Shown: one piece after another, positions 58,114 through 64,000 of the stretch | Layout of the letters: the number at the start of each line of letters is the position of its first letter | Numbering within the stretch: position 1 is the stretch's first letter | Assembly: GCF_036188265.1 (NCBI RefSeq) | Contig: NZ_CP108093.1 | Span: 5,166,001-5,230,000 of the forward strand | Source: Streptomyces sp. NBC_00247 | GTDB lineage: Bacteria > Actinomycetota > Actinomycetes > Streptomycetales > Streptomycetaceae | DNA: 64,000 bases | Direction of reading: 5' to 3' | Translations under genes and position numbers: made by a program | Notes under the pieces: generated by a model | What the model was told of the DNA's origin: nothing | The model's input: only the letters and a program-made list of their open reading frames with translations | Database searches by the model: none

Positions 58114-58527
58114 TCAGGTGAGGGAGATGACGGCTTCGATCGTCTTTCCGCCGGCGGTCGGGACGACGGACAGGCGCTTCGTCAAGCGGATGACCATCGG
58201 CCATCCGTAACCCCCCACGGCGTACTCGCCCGGCGTGCGCGAGCGGACGACCGGCAGCTCGGTGCTCCCGTCGGCGACCGACAGGAAGAGTTCGTCGTCC
58301 TGGATCCGTGCGGAGAAATCGGTGAGCCCTCCGCCGTGGTGGGATGCGTTGGTGACCAACTCGGAGGTCACCAGAAGGGCGTCCGTCCCTACTGTGTCGT
58401 CCCGGAATCCGTCGTCGCCGGGGACGAACCGCTCGCGGAGCAGGGCTTCGACGTGATCGCGGGCGTCAGCCGCACTCGTCGGGAGGGGGGCGCCCTTGAC
58501 GAGCACGCTTGCAAGTTCGCCGCTCAC
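58114..58527 (-). CDS. Anti-sigma-type ATP-binding protein (GHKL/HATPase_c_2)
   Basis: 137 residues from GTG at 58527 (GGAGGCGGC just upstream). RsbW/SpoIIAB-like: ALLVTSELVTNASHHGGGLT (~53-72; N-box E-L-V-T-N-A-x-x-H), DDELFLSVADGSTELPVVRS (D-x-G box), VGGYGWPMVIRLTKRLSVVP (G box; GYG). ATP-binding regulators of this type occur by the score in Streptomyces and act as switch kinases for STAS proteins. Its likely partners are the neighbouring STAS proteins at 55857 and 57614. Confidence 0.88.
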   Translation of the reverse strand: MSGELASVLVKGAPLPTSAADARDHVEALLRERFVPGDDGFRDDTVGTDALLVTSELVTNASHHGGGLTDFSARIQDDELFLSVADGSTELPVVRSRTPGEYAVGGYGWPMVIRLTKRLSVVPTAGGKTIEAVISLT

Positions 58528-58785
58528 GCCGCCTCCATTGCCCTCTGCCGCAACACCTCGTCGATCCCATATGCCCACCGATCCCGCACCTACACAGCTC
58601 GGTGGCCACCCGTGACCAGGCTTTCCCCGATCGGTGCCCCCAGTCGAAGGCCCGGGCCGGCGGCGGGCGCCGACGTTGCCGGGGAAGAGGCCGCCCGGCG
58701 GCTCGGGCGTGACGCCGAGGTGCGCCCTGGTGCGCCTCCCGGAGGTCCGGTTGCCCCCCTGCCGGGCCCCCGCGAGCATGAGCGG

Positions 58786-59706
58786 GTGGAAGACGGAGGG
58801 CCGTCCCCGGAGGCGGCGCGGCAGGAGCAGCGCGCGTTGCGAGTCTCGATGGCGGTCTCGGTCGCGCTCGCGGTCGCGGGACTGGCGTGGGGGCTCGTCG
58901 CCGGGTCGCAGGTGATCCTGCTCGACGGCGTCTACACCGTCCTCGGCATCGGCCTCTCCTGGCTCGCGCTCCGCGCGTCGCGCACCGCCGCGGCCGGACC
59001 GACGCGGCGCTTCCCGTTCGGGCGCGAGTCGCTCGTACCGGTGGTCGTCGGGGTGCAGGGCCTCGCGCTGCTCGGGACACTCGGCTACGCCGCTGTGGAG
59101 GCGGTACGGGTCATCCTGGACGGCGGCTCCGAGGTGGCGGCGGCGGGCCTGGCCGTGTACGGAGCGGTGACCGGTCTGGCGTGCCTGGCGGCGTACGGCC
59201 ACCTGGCACGGCGCTGCCCGCGGACGGACCTGATCCGTACGGAGGCGACCGTCTGGCTCGCGGGGGCCGTGACCAGCCTCCTCATCGCGGTGGGCGGGGT
59301 GGTGGCGCTGGTCCTGGGCACCACGGTGTGGAGCGGCGCGAAGGCGTACGCCGACTCGGTGCTGGTCCTGCTGAGTTGCGCACTGCTCGGCACGCTGCCC
59401 GTGCGGATGCTCCGGCAGGCCGCGTCCGAGCTGCTGGAGTCGGCTCCCGAACCGGCGGTGCGGCAGCGGGTCGGGGAGGTGGTGGAGCGGGTGCGCGCTG
59501 CCGAAGGGCTCCCCGAACCGGTCCTGCGTACCAGCAAGGTGGGCCAGAAGCTGTACGTGGAGGTCACGTTCGTGGTGCCGCGGGACAGCTGGGACGTCGC
59601 CGGCGAGGACCGCGTGCGGCGGGCACTGCGTGAAGGGCTCGCCGCCCTGCCCTACGAACCGTGGAGCGTCGTGGAGATCACCTCGGACCCCGGGCTGGTG
59701 CTTTGA
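58786..59706 (+). CDS. Cation diffusion facilitator-family transporter
   Basis: 306 residues from GTG at 58786 (the frame is open further upstream; GAGCGG is the only ribosome-like site). Six membrane helices: SMAVSVALAVAGLAWGLVAG, VILLDGVYTVLGIGLSWLAL, FGRESLVPVVVGVQGLALLG, AAAGLAVYGAVTGLACLAAY, TEATVWLAGAVTSLLIAVGG and AYADSVLVLLSCALLGTLPV. CDF metal-site positions are LLDGVYTVLG (TM2) and AYADS (TM5). The C-terminal soluble domain ends EPWSVVEITSDPGLVL. It exports divalent metals (Zn/Co/Fe). The start codon is uncertain. Confidence 0.82.
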   Translation: MEDGGPSPEAARQEQRALRVSMAVSVALAVAGLAWGLVAGSQVILLDGVYTVLGIGLSWLALRASRTAAAGPTRRFPFGRESLVPVVVGVQGLALLGTLGYAAVEAVRVILDGGSEVAAAGLAVYGAVTGLACLAAYGHLARRCPRTDLIRTEATVWLAGAVTSLLIAVGGVVALVLGTTVWSGAKAYADSVLVLLSCALLGTLPVRMLRQAASELLESAPEPAVRQRVGEVVERVRAAEGLPEPVLRTSKVGQKLYVEVTFVVPRDSWDVAGEDRVRRALREGLAALPYEPWSVVEITSDPGLVL

Positions 59707-59713
59707 GGCGCCG

Positions 59714-60423
59714 GTGATCCGGCCCGTCCACCGCCCGCCGCAGGGCAGACCGGTGCTCGTCCAGGCCGGCCGCTTCGAGGAAGGCCGCGACTTCGCCGCC
59801 GGCTACGCGGACGTGGTCTTCGCCGCGGCCGACGACGTCAGGAGCGCCCAGGCGTTCCACGCCGAACATGAAGGCCCGCGCCCGGCGCAAGGGCCGCGAC
59901 CCGAAGACGCCGAAGATCCTGCTGGGGACCCATGTCGCCCTCGGCGCCACCGAAGCCGACGCGAAGGCCCAGGAACGCGAGTGGGTCGAGGGCGTCGACA
60001 TCGGCAAGGCCGTCGCCTACCTCCAGACGGTCCTCAGCCCGTGCCTGCGGCCGGCCGAACTCCCGCTCGACGCACCGATTCCCGTCCGGCTGCTCGAAGA
60101 GGCCGAAGCGCTCCGCCACGAGCGGTACCGGCGGGGCGCCGCCTGGCTGCGCACCCACCACGGGCAGACCGTGCGGCAACTGGCGCTCAAGCACCGGCAG
60201 AACAGCCCGCACCTCGGGTTCACGGGCACCCCCGAACAGGTGGCCGCCGAGCCGGCCGGGCTCTTCCGGGAGGGAGCGGCGAACGGCTTCGTCCTCTCGC
60301 ACAGCCATCTGCCGGAAGGACTGGCCCCGTTGACCCGGGGCGTGGTGCCGGAGATGCGTCGGGCGGGACTCTTCCTGCGACTACGAGGGGCCGACCCTCA
60401 AGCACCACCTCGGCATCGCCTGA
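59714..60423 (+). pseudogene. Decayed LLM-class flavin-dependent monooxygenase (NtaA/SnaA/DszA type)
   Basis: A monooxygenase C-terminal half read in three successive frames: RPPQGRPVLVQAGRFEEGRD ... YADVVFAAADDVRSAQAF (frame of 59630, to ~59865), then LLGTHVALGATEADAKAQER ... FTGTPEQVAAEPAGLFREGA ... GLAPLTRGVVPEMRRAGLFL (59868 frame, to ~60380), then DYEGPTLKHHLGIA (third frame, stop at 60421). Two frameshifts are required. The N-terminal ~200 residues of the family (FMN-binding beta strands) are absent, so it is also 5'-truncated. In the family the product oxidises EDTA-like, NTA, dibenzothiophene or pristinamycin substrates. The boundary lies right after the cation-transporter stop. Confidence 0.85.
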
Positions 60424-60531
60424 CGCCGGGCGACCGGTGCTCCGGACGGCGCGCGCACCACTGCCGACGTCCGGAGCACCCCTGGCGGTGGGTAATTGGA
60501 CCATTGCGCACCGCGCACGGCCGGTGGGCGC

Positions 60532-60537
60532 TAGCGT
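60532..60537 (+). promoter_or_regulatory. -10 element of a leaderless transcript
   Basis: TAGCGT ends seven bases upstream of the GTG at 60545, and no Shine-Dalgarno is present, so transcription probably begins at the start codon. Confidence 0.45.
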
Positions 60538-60544
60538 GGTCGCC

Positions 60545-60904
60545 GTGGACGACCTCGACGCCGACGAAGCCGACAAATGGCCCCTCCCGCCCCCCTGGAT
60601 GTGGGACTGCGGAGACTGCGTGACCCTGTACCGGCGGATGAGGGAGGCGCCCGAACTCGCGGCGGCGGCCCGGGAGGAGGTGGGTCCCGGCATCGACTGC
60701 GACCCCTTCGACCAGGTGATCACCACGCAGATCCGGCTCTCCCAGCACATCGCCAACCAGCACACCGCGCACGTACCCGACACCGTCCCGTCGTGCGGGC
60801 GGTGCGCCTCGGACGTGGTGTCCACGACGATGCCGCGGGCGCTCGTCCTGGAGCACCGGGCCCGTCATCTGGTGGTGCCGCCCAGCATCGTGGGCGGCAT
60901 CTGA
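60545..60904 (+). CDS. Hypothetical Cys/His-rich protein (119 aa)
   Basis: From GTG at 60545 (VDDLDADEADKWPLPPPWMW; GTG at 60536 also in frame). The protein has WMWDCGDCVTLYRRM near 20 and, at about 85, SCGRCASDV, two Cys-x-x-Cys pairs separated by ~60 residues, and a His-rich stretch (LSQHIANQHTAH). This suggests one structural zinc site. No recognised domain. It lies between the monooxygenase remnant and the convergent helD stop. Confidence 0.7.
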   Translation: MDDLDADEADKWPLPPPWMWDCGDCVTLYRRMREAPELAAAAREEVGPGIDCDPFDQVITTQIRLSQHIANQHTAHVPDTVPSCGRCASDVVSTTMPRALVLEHRARHLVVPPSIVGGI

Positions 60905-60924
60905 GAACCGGGGGGCGGAGCGCG

Positions 60925-63183
60925 TCACGCCCCTTCCGGCAGCACCGGGGCGAATGCGATCAGCCCGAGCCGCTGGGTCGCGCGGGTCAGCGCCACGTAC
61001 AGGTCGTTGACCCCGCGCGGGGAGCCGGTCCTGATCCGTTCCGGTGCCACGACGACGACCGAGTCGAACTCCAGGCCCTTGGACTGCCGCGCGTCCAGGA
61101 TCACCACCGGGGCCGCCAGGTCGGGGTCCGGTCCGAACGAGGCGCCCGGCAGGGCCTCGGCCAGCTCGACGTGGAGCTCCCGCGGGGCGATCACCGCGAG
61201 CTTCCCCTCGTTCCGGGCCTCCCGGGCGACGGCCTCGGCCGCCACGCGTACCAGCTTCTCCGGCTCCGCCGTCAGGGTCCACGGCGCGACACCGGTGGAA
61301 CGCACCGAGCGGGGCGGCTCGAAGGAGGGGTCGGTCTCCCGCCGCACCTCGGCGGCCGTCTCCATGATTTCCTGCGGCGTACGGTAGTTGACGTCCAGGC
61401 GGGTGTGCTCCCAGCGGTCGCCGACGTACGGTCCGAGGATGTCGGCCCAACTGTCGGCCCCGGCCGCCGAACCCGTCTGCGCAGGGTCGCCGACCAGTGT
61501 CATGGAGCGGGTCGGGCACCGCCGCATCAGCAACCTCCAGGCCATCGCGGAGAGTTCCTGCGCCTCGTCGACGATGATGTGGCCGAAGGCCCAGGTCCGG
61601 TCGGCGGCGGCGCGCTCGGCGGCGCTGCGGTGGTCCGCCTCCTCCTGCCGCTCGGCGAAGCGTTCGGCGTCGATGATGTCGTGGGCGGAGAGGATCTCCG
61701 CGTCGTCCTCGTCCTCGAAGTCGGTGGAGCGCGAACCCTCGGAGAGGTCCAGGACGCCCTGGGCGTACACGATCCGCTGCCGGCGCTCCGCTTCCTCGGC
61801 GGCCCGCAGCGCGCTGTCGTCCTCGCCGAGCAGTTCGGCGGCCTCGTCGAGCAGCGGGATGTCGGCGGCGGTCCACTCCGTGCGGTCCGTCAGACCGGTG
61901 GGGTCCGTGTCGTCGCGGCGGACCGTCTCCGCGTCACCGGCCGGAAGTCCGGTGGGCGCGGCGAGGTACTCGGCGAGGAACTGCTCGGGGGTGAGGCGGG
62001 GCCAGAGGCCGTCGATGGCCGCGCGCACCTCCGGGTTGGCGGCCACCTCCTCGCGCAACTGCTCCACGTCGGAGGGGTCGAGCAGATTGGGGCCGCCGAG
62101 CGGGTCGGCCCCGATACGGTCGGCGAGTTGCCGGGTCAGCGCGTCGACGACCCCCGAGGCGAACGGGCGGCGGGCGAGGTTGTGCGGCAGGCCGGTGTTC
62201 CGCGCCTCCGCCCTGACGCGGAGGACCGTGTCGGGGCCGAGGAACAGGGTCTCTTGCTCGTGGGCGATCCCGACCGGCCCCGCGGGCAGCCGCTGCCGGT
62301 CGGCGACCGCCTCGCGCAGGACCTCGGCCATCCGGGCGGAGCCCTTGACGGCCGCGGCCGTCGGGGTGTCGGTGCCGGTGGCCCGTACCCCGGGGAAGAG
62401 TTCCTCCGGGGTGGCGAGCAGTACACCGGTCTCGCCCAGGGAGGGCAGCACGTTGCCGATGTAACCGAGGAAGGCCGGGTTGGGGCCGACGATCAGTACC
62501 GCCCGGCGGGCCAGCTGCTCGCGGTACGCGTACAGGAGGTACGCGGCACGGTGCAGGGCGACCGCCGTCTTCCCGGTGCCGGGCCCTCCTTCCACCACGA
62601 GCACACCCCGGTGCGGGGCGCGGATGATGCGGTCCTGCTCGGCCTGGATGGTCCGCACGATGTCGGTCATGCGGCCGGTGCGGGTGGCGTTCACGGCGGC
62701 CAGCAGCACCGCGTCGCCGTTGGGGTCCTCGTGACCCGTGCGGTGCGCGGGCGCGGTCTCGTCCAGATCCAGGATCTCGTCGTGCAAGGCGGTGACCCGG
62801 CGTTCGCGCGTGGTCAGGTGTCTGCGGCGCCGGAGCCCCATGGGGGTGTGGCCCGTCGCCAGGTAGAACGGGCGGGCCACCGGTGCGCGCCAGTCGACGA
62901 GCAGCGGGGTGCGCGCCTCGTCGTCGTCGCGCATGCCGAGTCGGCCGATGTGGTGGTGCGTGCCGTCGCGCAGGTCGATGCGGCCGAAGCAGAGCCCGTC
63001 CTCCACGGCGTTCAGCGTGGCGAGGCGGTCCGACTGCTCGGCGACCGTGACGTCCCGCTCCAGCCGGGCCTGCCTGCTGTGCACGGGCTGCCCCAGTGAG
63101 CCCCGTACGGCGCCCTCGGCACCCTCCCGCAGGGTGTCGAGTCGCTCGTGGAGCAGGGTGACGAATTCCTGTTCGCGCACCAT
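60925..63183 (-). CDS. helD: HelD-type RNA polymerase recycling motor (UvrD-like helicase fold)
   Basis: 752 residues from ATG at 63183 (GCGAGGAA upstream). N-terminal coiled coil (1-60), Walker A VVEGGPGTGKTAVALHRAAY (~195), the helicase Q-loop/Ia, Walker B IIVDEAQELSAMAW (~533) and motif III/IV TLVGDPAQTGSAAG, motif V/VI SKGLEFDSVVVVAP ... NDLYVALTRATQRLGLIAFA. Actinobacterial HelD (HelR in S. venezuelae) releases stalled or rifamycin-inhibited RNA polymerase and contributes to rifampicin tolerance. The known rifamycin-associated element was not seen upstream. The leader carries a 9-base inverted repeat and divergent promoter described below. Confidence 0.92.
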   Translation of the reverse strand: MVREQEFVTLLHERLDTLREGAEGAVRGSLGQPVHSRQARLERDVTVAEQSDRLATLNAVEDGLCFGRIDLRDGTHHHIGRLGMRDDDEARTPLLVDWRAPVARPFYLATGHTPMGLRRRRHLTTRERRVTALHDEILDLDETAPAHRTGHEDPNGDAVLLAAVNATRTGRMTDIVRTIQAEQDRIIRAPHRGVLVVEGGPGTGKTAVALHRAAYLLYAYREQLARRAVLIVGPNPAFLGYIGNVLPSLGETGVLLATPEELFPGVRATGTDTPTAAAVKGSARMAEVLREAVADRQRLPAGPVGIAHEQETLFLGPDTVLRVRAEARNTGLPHNLARRPFASGVVDALTRQLADRIGADPLGGPNLLDPSDVEQLREEVAANPEVRAAIDGLWPRLTPEQFLAEYLAAPTGLPAGDAETVRRDDTDPTGLTDRTEWTAADIPLLDEAAELLGEDDSALRAAEEAERRQRIVYAQGVLDLSEGSRSTDFEDEDDAEILSAHDIIDAERFAERQEEADHRSAAERAAADRTWAFGHIIVDEAQELSAMAWRLLMRRCPTRSMTLVGDPAQTGSAAGADSWADILGPYVGDRWEHTRLDVNYRTPQEIMETAAEVRRETDPSFEPPRSVRSTGVAPWTLTAEPEKLVRVAAEAVAREARNEGKLAVIAPRELHVELAEALPGASFGPDPDLAAPVVILDARQSKGLEFDSVVVVAPERIRTGSPRGVNDLYVALTRATQRLGLIAFAPVLPEGA

Positions 63184-63191
63184 TTCCTCGC

Positions 63192-63221
63192 TTGACAATG
63201 TGACTCCATAAAAGATAAGAT
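63192..63221 (+). promoter_or_regulatory. Near-consensus promoter on the plus strand in the helD leader
   Basis: TTGACA (63192-63197), an 18-base spacer and TAAGAT (63216-63221): the best -35/-10 pair in the window. It points away from helD. Transcription would start near 63228. Confidence 0.65.
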
Positions 63222-63227
63222 GAGCCC

Positions 63228-63336
63228 TGTGAGTTTCTCCCGTGATGGTGCGAGAAGGTGACGCGTCGACATCACGGGAAACGTTCAGTTTAATCGGAAG
63301 AGTGCCTCGGACGTCAATGCGGCCGGGGCATTTTTT
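63228..63336 (+). ncRNA. Candidate small RNA divergent from helD
   Basis: From the promoter at 63192-63221 to an intrinsic-terminator-like hairpin GTGCCTC (63302-63308) / GGGGCAT (63325-63331) followed by six T residues (63331-63336), a U-tract rarely seen in this genome. The ~109-base RNA would contain the inverted repeat at 63239-63278. It is antisense to the helD 5' leader. No convincing ribosome site or open frame; a short frame from ATG at 63245 contains a TTA codon. Confidence 0.35.
63239..63278. repeat. Spaced inverted repeat in the helD leader
   Basis: CCCGTGATG (63239-63247) and CATCACGGG (63270-63278), perfectly complementary, 22 bases apart. On either strand it can fold a stem; it lies in the helD leader (minus strand) and inside the candidate plus-strand RNA. 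Confidence 0.85.
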
Positions 63337-63471
63337 GCGTTCCCGCCCCCCACCGCCCGGGTTTCTTCCCCATCGCGCGGGTCCCGCCCCGAATCCGTCC
63401 CGGGCGGTGCCGTCCCCGTTCCCGCGCGTGCCGGGCCGGCGGACGCGGTCCGGCCCGCGCGGGGCGCGGCG

Positions 63472-63477
63472 TAGCCT
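63472..63477 (+). promoter_or_regulatory. -10 element of a leaderless transcript
   Basis: TAGCCT six bases before the ATG at 63484, with no ribosome site between, indicates a leaderless mRNA for the small zinc-ribbon gene. Confidence 0.45.
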
Positions 63478-63483
63478 TCCGTC

Positions 63484-63801
63484 ATGGAGTTTTCCGCCGA
63501 GCCCCCGTCGGGTACGGACGCGGCCGTCCCGGGGCGGCGGCCCGCCGCCGACGGTCCCATGGCCGCGCCCGAGGTCACCTACACCGAGTGCCGCCGGTGC
63601 GGCACGCTCATCGCCGGTCTGGACGGGCGCTACGCCTGTGCGGGCTGCGGATGGGTCAACGACCACTCGGAGGGGCACCGTGCGCTGCCGACCGCCGAGG
63701 ACGACCCCGACTTCCCCGGAGCGGCCGCGTCCCGGCGCCCCGCGGGGACGGGGCGGGCCCGCGGCGCGTCCCGTCCCCGCCCAAAGGCGCGGGCGGACTG
63801 A
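63484..63801 (+). CDS. Small zinc-ribbon hypothetical protein
   Basis: 105 residues from ATG at 63484. Residues ~30-55, YTECRRCGTLIAGLDGRYAC then AGCGWVNDHSEGH, contain two Cys-x-x-Cys pairs 14 residues apart plus nearby histidines, typical of a zinc ribbon. Flanks are low complexity (acidic/Ala N-terminus, basic Arg/Pro tail). Function unknown; possibly nucleic-acid binding. Convergent with the TetR-type gene at the right edge. Confidence 0.75.
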   Translation: MEFSAEPPSGTDAAVPGRRPAADGPMAAPEVTYTECRRCGTLIAGLDGRYACAGCGWVNDHSEGHRALPTAEDDPDFPGAAASRRPAGTGRARGASRPRPKARAD

Positions 63802-63840
63802 CCGGAGGGGGCGGGACGGCCGGGGCCGGTCACTCGCGGA

Positions 63841-64000
63841 TCAGGGGCGGCGGGGCGGACCGTCGATCAATGTGGCGAAACCGTCCAGAAGGCGTTGCAG
63901 GCCGAACTCGAAAAGCATGTCGAGATCGAAGTCGTAACCGGCTCCGGTGATGCGCTCCAGGGTCGGGAACGCACCGGCCGAGAATGCCTGGCGGAGTTGT
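63841..64000 (-). CDS. TetR-family regulator, C-terminal end only
   Basis: About 53 codons up to the window edge: QLRQAFSAGAFPTLERITGA, DLDMLFEFGLQRLLDGFATLIDG, then PPRRP and stop. The helix-rich F-x-F-G-L-x-R-L-L-D-G-x-x-x-L-I pattern is that of the tetracycline-repressor-like C-terminal domain (TetR_C_1). The DNA-binding N-terminus lies beyond 64000. Confidence 0.75.
   Translation of the reverse strand, partial: QLRQAFSAGAFPTLERITGAGYDFDLDMLFEFGLQRLLDGFATLIDGPPRRP

Noticed and set aside
63230..63300. Rifamycin-associated element upstream of helD
   Set aside because: The known inverted-repeat consensus (GGGGCTTGC-type core) is absent; the repeat present here is CCCGTGATG/CATCACGGG.

Overview
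The window is a gene-dense stretch of a very GC-rich actinobacterial chromosome, almost certainly Streptomyces. The grounds are the strong GC bias at third codon positions, the many GTG starts and 4-base GTGA/ATGA overlaps, a class A RNase P RNA, a SARP-type regulator with two TTA codons, an SCO2322-family protein, a KstR-type TetR regulator, a mycothiol-dependent enzyme family and a HelD-type RNA polymerase recycling motor. Most of it reads as ordinary conserved chromosome with accessory patches at about 12-18.6 kb and 55.8-60.4 kb.

Layout. 1-12 kb: an XRE regulator / flavoprotein / small-protein module, small conserved proteins, a DedA membrane protein, a PhoD phosphatase with a collagen-like tail, a secreted HNH nuclease, a HAD phosphatase, a membrane-anchored peptidoglycan-binding protein, and a 14-TM drug exporter fused to a winged-helix domain. 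12-18.6 kb: a signalling island. An AfsR-like SARP/NB-ARC/TPR activator (bldA-dependent) is divergent from a second NB-ARC/TPR protein that has no DNA-binding domain. That second protein carries an N-terminal amyloid-type motif, and the next gene encodes a small protein ending in the matching motif: a candidate bacterial NLR/effector pair. Downstream of the SARP, in an AT-richer gap, is an open reading frame for a 50-residue secreted peptide. 18.8-24 kb: a GT-B-like protein and partner, a GNAT enzyme, a GT87/PAP2 fusion and a secreted transglycosylase.

24.3-34.5 kb: a five-gene, fully overlapping ECF transport operon (two secreted surface proteins, EcfT, fused EcfA-A', S component) with a possible cobalamin-riboswitch-like leader. 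Next come a KstR-family repressor with a perfect KstR box in the divergent promoter and a glycosyltransferase / methyltransferase / prenyltransferase-fold operon. 34.5-47.2 kb: a mycothiol enzyme, a DUF5336 protein, a lipoprotein amidase, a methyltransferase, two MFS exporters with unusual extra segments, and an ABC-transporter / two-component system split by a DUF2071 gene. 47.3-55.6 kb: a beta-propeller-like protein, then Nif3 / zinc ribbon (CTG start) / RNase H-phosphatase in overlapping order, KDPG aldolase, YaaA, a TetR regulator and rnpB. 55.8-64 kb: a partner-switching cluster (two STAS proteins, an anti-sigma-type ATPase, an AraC regulator), a cation-efflux protein, a decayed flavin monooxygenase, HelD with a possible divergent small RNA in its leader, and two small or partial genes at the edge.

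All function calls rest on reading the translations and motifs; no database search was run.
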